Position numbers and translations under genes: made by a program. Source: an uncultured Bacteroides sp. (GTDB lineage: Bacteria; Bacteroidota; Bacteroidia; Bacteroidales; Bacteroidaceae). From it: 12,620 bases of DNA. Positions 6,834-12,620 of the stretch are shown here, piece after piece. Under the pieces are notes generated by a model, which saw only the letters and a list, made by a program, of their open reading frames with translations, was not told the DNA's origin and made no database searches. Position 1 is the stretch's first letter. Each line of letters starts with the position of its first letter. The stretch is taken from contig NZ_CAJTSC010000075.1 in assembly GCF_910578895.1 (NCBI RefSeq), positions 1 through 12,620 on the forward strand, in the 5' to 3' direction.

Positions 6834-8321
6834 CTACCTCCTCAGCCGTGCCACCGGAATGTTCAGTTGCTGGCGGTATTTGGCTACGGTGCGGCGGGCT
6901 ATCGGGTATCCTTTCTCTTTCAGTATCTCGGTCAGTTCATCGTCCGTATAAGGCTTCTTCTTGTCCTCGCCGTCGATGCACTCCTTGAGTATCTTCCGTA
7001 TTTCGCGCACGGACATCTCCTCTCCGTCTTCCGTGACATAGCCGTCGCTGAAGAAGTACTTCAGCGGATAGATGCCGTAGTTGGTCTGCACGTATTTGCT
7101 GTTGCTTACGCGGGAGATTGTCGAAATGTCCAGCCCGGTGCGTTCCGCCACATCTTTCAGTATCATGGGGCGGAGCAGCGACTCGTCGCCGTCGAGGAAG
7201 AAAGGGCGTTGCAGGTCGATGATTGCCTGCATGGTGACCGTCAGGGTGTTCTGCCGTTGCTTCACGGCATCGATAAATCCCTGTGCGGCGTCCATTTTCT
7301 GTTTCAGGAACATCATTGCCTCTTTGGACTCCTTCGACTGGTTTGCCCTGTTCCGCGTGTGTTCTTCCACCATTTCGGTGAAATCGCGGCTCATGCGCAG
7401 TTCGGGAACGTTCCGGTTGTTGAGCGACAGGTGAATCGTGCCGTCATCGTAGGTGTCCACCAGGAAGTCCGGCACAATCTGTTGCAGGTTCTTGCCGATT
7501 GTCTCGCCCAGCGATGCGCCCGGACGCGGGTTTAGCTTGCATATCTCTTTGATGGCGTGGCGGCACTCCTCTTCCTGCAAATCCAGCTTCTGCTGTATCT
7601 TGTCCCAATGCTTGCGGGTGAAATCCTCGTAACATTCGGAGATAACGGCCTCTTCGACGGACAGCAGCGGGTTGGGGGCGGAGTGCTGTTGCTCCATCTT
7701 GCGCCGTATCTGTATGAGCAGGCACTCTTGCAGGTCGCGTGCTCCCAATCCGGCGGGGTCGAAGTCCTGGATGATTTTCAAGGCTTCTTCCAGCTCTTCG
7801 GCGGAGGCGTCTATGCCGACATAGATGGCAAGTTCGTCGCTGATGCTGTCCAGCGATTTGCGCAACAGCCCGTCGTCGTCCAGCGAGCCGATAAGGTATT
7901 CTGCCAGTTCGCGCTGCCGGTCGGTGAGGTTGCGTTCGCCCAGCTGCTCTTTCAGTGTTTCGTAAAAGGAAGTGGTGTCGGAGAAAGGAATCTCTTCCGC
8001 CTGTTCCCCCTTGCTGCGGTTGTTTTCCTGCAGTTTGTAGTCGGGGATGTCGTCCTCGTTGAGGTAGTCGCCCAGTGAGTCGTAGTCAATGTCCCCGCCC
8101 TCTTCCGCGTTGCCGGCATCGGGTGCGTCGGCATACTCGTCGCCCGCGGCATCCTCTTTCCCCTCTTCCAGCGCGGGGTTTTCCAGCAGTTCGGCACGTA
8201 CGCGGTCTTCCAGTTCTATTGCCGGAAGTTCCAACAGCTTTACCACCAAAATCTGCTGTGGCGACAACGTCTGTATCTGCTGTTGTGCTTGGGTCTGTAT
8301 CTGTCGGGAGCCTTGTGCCAT
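6834..8321 (-). CDS. rpoN: RNA polymerase sigma-54 factor
   Basis: Sigma-54 directs RNA polymerase to -24/-12 promoters that need an ATP-driven enhancer-binding activator. The 495 residues show the full layout. Region I is Gln-rich (about 6-50, QIQTQAQQQIQTLSPQQ then LLENPALE). Region II is an acidic linker (about 51-115). The core-binding domain includes FDPAGLGARDLQECL (187-201) and LNPRPG (263-268). A helix-turn-helix follows, with DISTISRVSNSKY at 398-410, and the RpoN box ARRTVAKYR lies at 475-483, where it reads the -24 element. Nothing is missing. No enhancer-binding protein, hpf or PTS-Ntr gene, common rpoN neighbours in proteobacteria, is seen here. It is the first gene of a minus-strand run and has tandem promoter elements and repeat-rich upstream DNA. 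Confidence 0.98.
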   Translation of the reverse strand: MAQGSRQIQTQAQQQIQTLSPQQILVVKLLELPAIELEDRVRAELLENPALEEGKEDAAGDEYADAPDAGNAEEGGDIDYDSLGDYLNEDDIPDYKLQENNRSKGEQAEEIPFSDTTSFYETLKEQLGERNLTDRQRELAEYLIGSLDDDGLLRKSLDSISDELAIYVGIDASAEELEEALKIIQDFDPAGLGARDLQECLLIQIRRKMEQQHSAPNPLLSVEEAVISECYEDFTRKHWDKIQQKLDLQEEECRHAIKEICKLNPRPGASLGETIGKNLQQIVPDFLVDTYDDGTIHLSLNNRNVPELRMSRDFTEMVEEHTRNRANQSKESKEAMMFLKQKMDAAQGFIDAVKQRQNTLTVTMQAIIDLQRPFFLDGDESLLRPMILKDVAERTGLDISTISRVSNSKYVQTNYGIYPLKYFFSDGYVTEDGEEMSVREIRKILKECIDGEDKKKPYTDDELTEILKEKGYPIARRTVAKYRQQLNIPVARLRR

Positions 8322-8343
8322 ACCTTACATTGTTTACTTGCTG

Positions 8344-8381
8344 CAAAGATAAGTTTTATCTTCGCACTTGCTGCAAAAATA
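8344..8381 (-). promoter_or_regulatory. duplicated -7 promoter elements of rpoN
   Basis: The 16-mer ACTTGCTGCAAAGATA (8336-8351) recurs as ACTTGCTGCAAAAATA (8366-8381), 30 bp apart with one difference. On the minus strand each carries a TAnnTTTG match: TATCTTTG (8351-8344) and TATTTTTG (8381-8374). The TTTG of the upstream copy sits 22 bp before the proximal -7 element and may also act as its -33. The proximal element predicts a leader of roughly 15 nt before the rpoN ATG. Confidence 0.65.
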
Positions 8382-8388
8382 GTGAATT

Positions 8389-8403
8389 GTTCGCGAACGC
8401 GAA
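8389..8403. promoter_or_regulatory. palindromic possible operator upstream of rpoN
   Basis: GTTCGCGAAC (8389-8398) is a perfect 10-bp palindrome, overlapping the larger dyad TTCGCGAACGCGAA (8390-8403). It lies just upstream of the distal -7 element, near where its -33 should be, a place where a bound protein could affect rpoN transcription. No regulator is identified. Confidence 0.3.
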
Positions 8404-8464
8404 ATCTTCTCTTATGATATTTAACAAGAAAGCGGCGGAGTTGTTGCGGGAACCGGGCGTCGGA

Positions 8465-8595
8465 TGTGTTTTTTTGTCCTTCTGCCTTTTCCGTCCTTTC
8501 TGTGCTTCTGTCCTTTTTGTCCTTCTGCCTTTTCCGTCTTTCTCTCTTTCCTCCTTTTTTATCTTTTTGTCTTTTCACCTTTTTGTCCTTTTGTC
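8465..8595. repeat. strand-biased pyrimidine tract with 25-bp exact direct repeat
   Basis: Over 131 nt the plus strand has only two A residues (8561 and 8577) and is built of irregular 7-9-nt units such as TTTTTGTCC, TTCTGCC and TTTTCCGTC. A 25-bp stretch at 8471-8495 recurs exactly at 8514-8538, period 43. The minus strand is correspondingly purine-rich and would read as Lys/Arg/Asp-rich low complexity if translated. It lies about 145-275 bp upstream of the rpoN start. Confidence 0.85.
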
Positions 8596-8643
8596 ACCCC
8601 GCCCGCATCTGCTGACAATCTGTATTTCCCGTTGCCGCAGAAT

Positions 8644-8684
8644 CGTTTTTTTCCGCCCTTGCGTGCAGCCGGCGGAAAAAAACG
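8644..8684. repeat. perfect 14-bp inverted repeat with T7/A7 arms
   Basis: CGTTTTTTTCCGCC (8644-8657) and GGCGGAAAAAAACG (8671-8684) pair perfectly around a 13-nt loop. The T-run lies in the 5' arm and the A-run in the 3' arm on both strands, so the RNA hairpin is not followed by U and is not an ordinary terminator. Confidence 0.8.
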
Positions 8685-8743
8685 GAACGGAAAACACGCA
8701 TCTTCCCGATAGCCAGCGCGGTAGCGAAATGTTTACAAACAAA

Positions 8744-8782
8744 CCGGCGGGAAAGAACGCCGGAAATGCCGCGTGCAGGCAT
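8744..8782. repeat. two adjacent small GC hairpins
   Basis: CCGGCG (8744-8749) pairs with CGCCGG (8758-8763) around 8 nt. ATGCC (8766-8770) pairs with GGCAT (8778-8782) around the 7-nt loop GCGTGCA. No T-run follows. They directly precede the degenerate repeat array. Confidence 0.55.
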
Positions 8783-8786
8783 CCCG

Positions 8787-9023
8787 TCCGCCGGAAAACG
8801 GTATCTTTTTCGAGCGGCATTGACATGGCTCGCGATAGACATTAATGCCTGTCGCGATAGACATTAATGTTCCTCACGAGCGATGTTAATGCCGCTCGGC
8901 TGAAACACTTGTACCTCTCGCCCGAAACACCTGCGTCCATCGGAGGGAAGTTCCGGTTTCTGCATAAACGGTGCATATCCATCGGAAAACGGAGCATATT
9001 TATCCGCACTTTATGCAGCATGT
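8787..9023. repeat. degenerate tandem array of about 22-bp units, each starting TC
   Basis: The stretch can be cut into consecutive units of 20-23 bp that all begin TCG, TCC, TCA or TCT. The core is five exact 22-bp steps starting at 8830, 8852, 8874, 8896 and 8918, with a sixth at 8940. The first two share TCGCGATAGACATTAATG (18 of 18). Units 4 and 5 share GAAACAC at the same offset. Later units share ACGG(T/A)GCATAT 21 bp apart (GCATAT at 8973 and 8994). The array also folds on itself: 8811-8849 and 8860-8898 are inverted repeats matching about 32 of 39 bases, and CTGCATAAA (8960-8968) pairs with TTTATGCAG (9010-9018). Constant-repeat/unique-spacer structure is absent. Confidence 0.65.
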
Positions 9024-9197
9024 TCCTGTTTCGGCAAAAGGTGGCGGGGATGGAGTAAGCGGAAAGGCTGTTTTGCCGCCTTTTTGTCATAAGGCGGGCG
9101 GAAGATGCTTCATTTTGCAGCCGCGCACAGGGTCGGGACCGGTTGGCTTCCGGTAGCTGCAGGACTGCTTGCATCTACTCGGCTACTTGTACGGGCG

Positions 9198-9373
9198 CGG
9201 CTCTTTCATGAACAGAAGTTGGAGGGAACCGGCATCCGAAGAGGTTACGGGGAGTAAAGGGAGTTATATGCCGATAATATCGCTATACATCAGAAATATC
9301 GGCTTTTAACTCCTCAGCCCGAAGGGCGGTAACTCCTTCCAACTCCCTCCGGCTCCTGTTCATGGAAAAGCCG
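9198..9373. repeat. 176-bp imperfect palindrome upstream of pepP
   Basis: Outer arms 9198-9215 and 9356-9373 match 16 of 18 and include CATGAACAG/CTGTTCATG. Next inward, GGAGGGA (9221-9227) faces TCCCTCC (9344-9350). The centre is a strong hairpin: GGAGTTA (9260-9266) with TAACTCC (9307-9313), and GCCGATA (9270-9276) with TATCGGC (9297-9303). A small GCCC-GAA-GGGC hairpin sits at 9317-9327. TAACTCC occurs again at 9330-9336, with AACTCCC at 9341-9347. It resembles a dispersed, MITE-like or REP-like element rather than a gene. Confidence 0.7.
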
Positions 9374-9431
9374 TGGCGCGTGCAGGCAACTTTTCTTGTC
9401 CGCTTTTCCTTATCCTTTCAAATATTCTCGT

Positions 9432-9439
9432 TATCTTTG
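9432..9439 (+). promoter_or_regulatory. -7 promoter element of pepP
   Basis: TATCTTTG is an exact TAnnTTTG match 28 bp before the preferred ATG at 9468. No TTTG sits 19-21 bp upstream, so the -33 part is weak or absent. The large palindrome ends 58 bp upstream. Confidence 0.55.
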
Positions 9440-9467
9440 TGGTATAACCATTTAAATAATGTACGCT

Positions 9468-10841
9468 ATGTTTGCAAAAGAAACGTATATACAGCGCAGG
9501 GCGCTGCTGAAGAAGCACGTAGGTTCGGGAGTGTTGCTGTTCCTGGGCAATGACGAGCAGGGACTGCACTATGAGGACAACACGTTCCGTTATCGCCAGG
9601 ACTCCACGTTCCTGTACTATTTCGGACTGTCGTTTGCCGGCCTGTCGGCGATTATTGACATCGACGAGGACAGGGAGATTATATTCGGCGATGAGCTGAC
9701 GATAGACCATATCGTCTGGATGGGCACCCAGCCCACGCTGAAAGAGAAAAGCGGGCGTGTGGGCATAACGGATGTGATGCCTGCCGTCGCCATTGCGGAC
9801 TATCTGCGCAAAGCGGCGGACAAGGGGCGGACCGTGCACTACCTGCCGCCTTACCGGGCGGAGCATAAGCTGAAGCTGATGGACTGGCTGGGCGCCCCGC
9901 CTGCCCGTCAGGAAGGCTCCGTGCCGTTCATCCGTGCGGTTGTGGCGCAGCGCAACTATAAGTCTGCCGAAGAGATAGCAGAGATAGAAAAAGCATGCGA
10001 TGTGACTGCCGACATGCACATCGCCGCCATGAAGGTGCTTCGTCCGGGCATGTACGAATATGAGGTGGTGGCGGAAATGAACCGTGTGGCGCAGTCCAAT
10101 AACTGCGAACTCTCTTTCGCCACGATTGCCACTGTCAACGGGCAGACTTTGCACAACCACTATCACGGCAATAAGGTGAAGCCGGGAGACTTGTTCCTGA
10201 TTGATGCCGGTGCGGAAGTGGAGTCGGGCTATGCGGGCGACATGTCGTCTACCATTCCTGCCGACAAGACGTTTACTCCCCGCCAGCGTGCCGTTTATGA
10301 AATTCAGAATGCGATGCACCTGGAGTCTGTCAAGGCGCTCCGCCCGGGCATCCCCTATATGGATGTCTACGACCTCTCCGCCCGTGTCATGGTGGAAGGG
10401 CTGAAGGAACTCGGGCTGATGAAAGGCAATGCCGAAGACGCCGTGCGCGAAGGTGCGCACGCCCTGTTCTACCCCCACGGGCTGGGACACATGATGGGGC
10501 TGGACGTGCACGATATGGAAAACCTCGGCGAGTTGTGGGTGGGCTACAACGGCACGCCCAAAAGCACGCAGTTCGGCCGTAAGAGCCAGCGCCTTGCCAT
10601 TCCGTTGGAGCCGGGTTTCGTGCATACCGTGGAGCCGGGCATCTACTTTATTCCCGAACTGATAGACCTTTGGAAGGGCGAGAAGAGGTTCGGGGATTTC
10701 ATCAATTATGACAAGGTGGAGGAGTACCGCAACTTCGGCGGCATCCGCAATGAAGAGGATTACCTGATAACGGAGACCGGTGCGCGCCGCCTGGGCAAGA
10801 AGATACCGCTGACGCCGGAAGAGGTGGAAGCGTTGAGGTGA
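9468..10841 (+). CDS. pepP: M24 metallopeptidase, Xaa-Pro aminopeptidase (PepP type)
   Basis: Aminopeptidase P removes N-terminal residues preceding proline, using two metal ions, normally Mn, in a pita-bread fold. The 457 residues contain an N-terminal AMP_N domain (about 5-135) and an M24B catalytic domain (about 165-440). The five expected metal ligands are visible: Asp246 and Asp258 in the segment LIDAGAEVESGYAGD, His341 in HGLGHMMGLDVHD, Glu389 in TVEPGIY and Glu429 in GGIRNEED. No signal peptide is seen, so it should be cytosolic. An ATG at 9459 adds only MYA and is less likely than 9468, which begins MFAKETYIQRR. It stands alone, divergent from rpoN across 1.1 kb and ending in a strong terminator before a convergent gene. 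Third codon positions are markedly G/C-rich. Confidence 0.95.
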   Translation: MFAKETYIQRRALLKKHVGSGVLLFLGNDEQGLHYEDNTFRYRQDSTFLYYFGLSFAGLSAIIDIDEDREIIFGDELTIDHIVWMGTQPTLKEKSGRVGITDVMPAVAIADYLRKAADKGRTVHYLPPYRAEHKLKLMDWLGAPPARQEGSVPFIRAVVAQRNYKSAEEIAEIEKACDVTADMHIAAMKVLRPGMYEYEVVAEMNRVAQSNNCELSFATIATVNGQTLHNHYHGNKVKPGDLFLIDAGAEVESGYAGDMSSTIPADKTFTPRQRAVYEIQNAMHLESVKALRPGIPYMDVYDLSARVMVEGLKELGLMKGNAEDAVREGAHALFYPHGLGHMMGLDVHDMENLGELWVGYNGTPKSTQFGRKSQRLAIPLEPGFVHTVEPGIYFIPELIDLWKGEKRFGDFINYDKVEEYRNFGGIRNEEDYLITETGARRLGKKIPLTPEEVEALR

Positions 10842-10896
10842 GCCGGCTGCCGGAAGCGCTGAAAGCTGAAGGCGGAAAACGGAAAATCGGAAAATG

Positions 10897-10961
10897 AAAA
10901 GTTGAGAGTTGAAAGCCCGGTGCGTCCGAATGGCGCGGCAGGCTTTCAACTCTCAACTTTT
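10897..10961. terminator. strong bidirectional terminator with 21-bp perfect stem
   Basis: The arm at 10897-10917, starting AAAAGTTGAGAG, is perfectly complementary over 21 bp to 10941-10961, which ends CTCTCAACTTTT. The loop is 23 nt. The T-run at the plus-strand foot stops pepP; the A-run at the other foot gives a T-run for the convergent kinase transcript. The DNA just before it (10862-10896) is A/G-rich with repeats such as GGAAAATC-GGAAAATG. Confidence 0.85.
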
Positions 10962-10993
10962 ATTGGTGTAGACGTGTAGTCCCTTCCAGGTTC

Positions 10994-12499
10994 TTATGCG
11001 TGCAGTTCCAATACGAACCGCGCGCCTTTGGTATAACTGCCGTCCAGCGTCAGGCTGCCGTTCATTTTGGTGGCAATCAGCGAGCAGATAGGTAGTCCCA
11101 AGCCGTCGCCCTGTGTCAGGTCCTTTACCTCGGTGAAAGGCTTGAATATGTTTTCGCGCTGTTCTTCGGGGATGCCGCAGCCGGTGTCGCTGATAATGAA
11201 CTGATGCGTGCGGGCACCGCGTTTCTTGAAGTCCAGCCATATCTTGCCGCCTGCGGGAGTGTATTCGGCAGCGTTCTCCAACAGATGCAGCAGCACGCGC
11301 TCCAGGTGTTCGGGATTAATCTTCACGTTCAGCTTTGGGGCGTTGACGGAGAGGGATACATCCTCTTGCACTTTTCCCTTTATTTTGTCCATGACGCTTT
11401 CGCAGAAAGCCGAAACGTTTTTCTCTTGCATTTCGTATGGCTCGGACAGGCTGTTCTCCAGGTCGGACAGTTCCTGGATGTGGCCCGAGAAAATGCGCAA
11501 TGCCTGTACGCCGGGCAGTTGCGGGTCGAGCGTGTCCAGAGTCGGTTCCATTTGGGCGGAGATATTCCGGATGAATTGCGTCTTCAGTTCGTTGTGCTCG
11601 TTGGCGATGCCGATTGCTTTCTTCTGTTTGCGCGTCAGCAGGATGAAGCGCAGCAGGACGATGGCGCCTATCACCAGTGCTGCCGCCAGGATGGCTGCCA
11701 GTATGCAAAGGCCGATGATGATGTATTGCTTGGCGGAGAGGGAACCGTCTTTCTCCTGGATGGTGGCGAGGCTCTCGTCGTATTTCCTTTTCAGGATGTT
11801 CAGTTCGTCTTGCGCGGTGAGTGCCTTGACGGAGTCTGTCCAGATGATGTACTTGTCGTAAGTACGCGCCACCAATCCCGCATTGTTCGCCTTGCGGGCT
11901 ATGTCGATGAGGGTTTTGTAGCATTCGTCCACTTTGGCGTAGTTCTTCTGCTGCTTGTATTGTTCTATCAGCTTTTTGAAAGCCGCGTCGCCTTGCGCGT
12001 TCATGCCGAACGTGTAGTAGTAGTTGGCTTGCGTGTAGAGGAAGTCGTTGTTCAAAGAGTCGTTCTTGGACGTCCGGGCAGTCTCTTCCAGCTTGTTCAG
12101 CTGCTCCTTGGCGCGGGCGGGGTTTTTGATGTTGATGTACATCTGCAACCGCTCTTTGTTGATGCGGAAGTGCAGGTCGGGAAACTCCTTGCCGAGCTTT
12201 TGCTCGCCTGCCCCTACCAGCTGTTCGGCGCTACGCAGAAGTTCGAACGCTTCTTTGTAATAGTTCTCGCGATGGTAGAGCGCGCTGGCATTGACGCCGC
12301 ACTCGATGGCCTGCACGTATTTTTCCTGTGAGGAGAAGGAGTTGTAAGCCTGCAGGAAAAGATAACGGGCTTTGATGTATTCTTTTTTTGCCAGACTTTC
12401 TTGCGCCTGTTTCATCAGTTCGTCGGCACGGCTTTGTGCGTATGTGTGCGCGCAGAGGCAGAAAAATGCCACAAAAAGTATTGTAACGATTCTTTTCAT
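10994..12499 (-). CDS. TPR-domain sensor-kinase-like protein with degenerate H-box
   Basis: The preferred start gives 501 residues. A signal peptide (1-21, ending THTYA-like as AHTYA before QSRADEL) leads to a periplasmic helical region of TPR-like repeats (about 24-230), a short coiled stretch, one transmembrane segment (about 258-287) and a cytoplasmic kinase-like part. The ATPase domain looks intact: N-box LLHLLENAAEYTP with Asn409, G1 DTGCGIP (438-444), F-box FKPF (452-455) and G2 GDGLGLP (464-470). In the dimerisation helix, FIRNISAQMEPTL (309-321), the residue after NIS is Ala315 (codon GCC) where histidine kinases have the phosphorylated His. No receiver or DNA-binding domain follows, and no response regulator is nearby. 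An ATG at 12526 overlaps the promoter element, so the ATG at 12499, beginning the signal peptide, was chosen. It may be a pseudokinase or ATP-dependent regulator of another kinase. Confidence 0.88.
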   Translation of the reverse strand: MKRIVTILFVAFFCLCAHTYAQSRADELMKQAQESLAKKEYIKARYLFLQAYNSFSSQEKYVQAIECGVNASALYHRENYYKEAFELLRSAEQLVGAGEQKLGKEFPDLHFRINKERLQMYINIKNPARAKEQLNKLEETARTSKNDSLNNDFLYTQANYYYTFGMNAQGDAAFKKLIEQYKQQKNYAKVDECYKTLIDIARKANNAGLVARTYDKYIIWTDSVKALTAQDELNILKRKYDESLATIQEKDGSLSAKQYIIIGLCILAAILAAALVIGAIVLLRFILLTRKQKKAIGIANEHNELKTQFIRNISAQMEPTLDTLDPQLPGVQALRIFSGHIQELSDLENSLSEPYEMQEKNVSAFCESVMDKIKGKVQEDVSLSVNAPKLNVKINPEHLERVLLHLLENAAEYTPAGGKIWLDFKKRGARTHQFIISDTGCGIPEEQRENIFKPFTEVKDLTQGDGLGLPICSLIATKMNGSLTLDGSYTKGARFVLELHA

Positions 12500-12523
12500 T
12501 ATGGGTGATTTTATTTTTGCAGA

Positions 12524-12531
12524 CAAAGTTA
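12524..12531 (-). promoter_or_regulatory. -7 promoter element of the sensor-kinase-like gene
   Basis: On the minus strand TAACTTTG (12531-12524) matches TAnnTTTG, 24 bp before the ATG at 12499. A TTTG lies 24 bp upstream, slightly too far for a normal -33. Its position argues against the upstream in-frame ATG at 12526. Confidence 0.5.
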
Positions 12532-12574
12532 AAACTTTCTTCGCTATGTTGTATGCAAAAGTCTAAGAGCCTGT

Positions 12575-12620
12575 TTAAATTTTCTTCAAAAAGTTTTTCT
12601 TCAGCTTCTTTTGAGGTTCT
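12575..12620 (-). CDS. possible 3' end of an upstream minus-strand gene
   Basis: A minus-strand frame enters from the right edge and ends at TAA 12577-12575 with the tail EPQKKLKKNFLKKI. A Lys-rich C-terminus followed by a 75-bp gap and a promoter is plausible for a gene end, but 14 codons cannot establish a gene, and a second frame over the same bases is also open. Confidence 0.2.
   Translation of the reverse strand, partial: EPQKKLKKNFLKKI

Larger units (their letters stand above)
8382..9467. other. 1.1-kb gene-free, repeat-rich region between rpoN and pepP
   Basis: No convincing gene lies between the divergent rpoN and pepP genes. Open frames exist on both strands (for instance 8075-8845 plus, 8867-9058 plus, 8842-9174 minus), but they run through low-complexity or inverted repeats and lack domain signatures. 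The region is GC-rich for an intergenic stretch and holds, in order, a pyrimidine tract, a T7/A7 hairpin, small GC hairpins, an array of about 22-bp units, a 7-bp hairpin (CCGCCTT 9076-9082 with AAGGCGG 9091-9097), and a 176-bp imperfect palindrome. GCGTGCAGGC occurs twice (8771, 9378) and GCGTGCAGCC once (8661). Confidence 0.7.

Noticed and set aside
6117..7535. 472-codon plus-strand open frame
   Set aside because: Runs antisense across the PAP2 gene, the gap and part of rpoN; no start context and no domain.
8075..8845. 256-codon plus-strand open frame upstream of rpoN
   Set aside because: It overlaps the rpoN N-terminus, then reads through the pyrimidine tract as a Phe/Leu/Ser-rich low-complexity stretch.
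8998..9010. DnaA box / replication origin
   Set aside because: Only one near match (TTATCCGCA at 9000-9008) was seen, with no cluster, AT-rich unwinding region or dnaA/dnaN neighbours.
8787..9023. CRISPR array
   Set aside because: Units are contiguous, degenerate and 20-23 bp long with no constant repeat alternating with unique spacers, and no cas gene is present.
8867..9058. 63-codon small protein in the repeat array
   Set aside because: It is encoded by the repeat units, and a similar VNAAR string appears on the opposite strand through the inverted repeat, so it is best explained by the DNA repeat.
9360..10949. 529-codon minus-strand open frame
   Set aside because: Antisense to pepP and extending through its terminator; no recognisable motif, and His/Arg/Gln-rich composition typical of a shadow frame.
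11204..12331. 375-codon plus-strand open frame
   Set aside because: Shadow of the sensor-kinase-like gene; Val/Gln/Leu-rich with no recognisable fold.
12540..12600. insertion-sequence end near AGAGCCTGTTTAAA
   Set aside because: The string resembled a terminal repeat, but there is no partner repeat, transposase or target duplication within the window.

Overview
The window looks like ordinary Bacteroides or close-relative chromosome (phylum Bacteroidota). Evidence: promoters of the TAnnTTTG type a short distance before start codons, A-rich leaders without a Shine-Dalgarno sequence, a long IspG with an inserted domain, an S41 protease with a long helical C-terminal tail, and a TPR/periplasmic-type sensor kinase. 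The species cannot be named from the sequence alone. No insertion sequence, phage, CRISPR array or clear transferred island is visible.

Layout. 1-207: a possible gene 3' end running in from the left edge, a shared bidirectional terminator, and a tRNA-Asn(GTT) gene on the minus strand. 289-2975 (plus): a PfkB-family, adenosine-kinase-like sugar/nucleoside kinase and a membrane-anchored S41 C-terminal processing protease, 5 bp apart. 2976-3178: a convergent junction occupied almost wholly by a nested 190-bp palindrome. 3179-8321 (minus, transcribed rpoN > PAP2 > gcvH > purE > ispG): sigma-54, a divergent PAP2-type membrane phosphatase, glycine cleavage H protein, class I PurE and IspG. 8322-9467: about 1.1 kb without a convincing gene, containing duplicated rpoN promoter elements, a strand-biased pyrimidine tract, several hairpins, a degenerate array of about 22-bp units and a 176-bp imperfect palindrome. 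9468-10841 (plus): an M24 Xaa-Pro aminopeptidase (PepP type). 10897-10961: a 21-bp perfect-stem bidirectional terminator. 10994-12499 (minus): a TPR-containing sensor-kinase-like protein with an intact ATPase domain but Ala where the phospho-accepting His should be.

The minus-strand cluster groups sigma-54 with purine/one-carbon metabolism (GcvH yields methylene-THF, PurE is a purine step) and with isoprenoid/lipid-carrier metabolism (IspG makes the precursor of undecaprenyl phosphate; a PAP2 enzyme could recycle undecaprenyl pyrophosphate). That link is inference. The least explained features are the repeat-rich rpoN/pepP intergenic region, the palindromic ctp/ispG junction and the histidine-less kinase.
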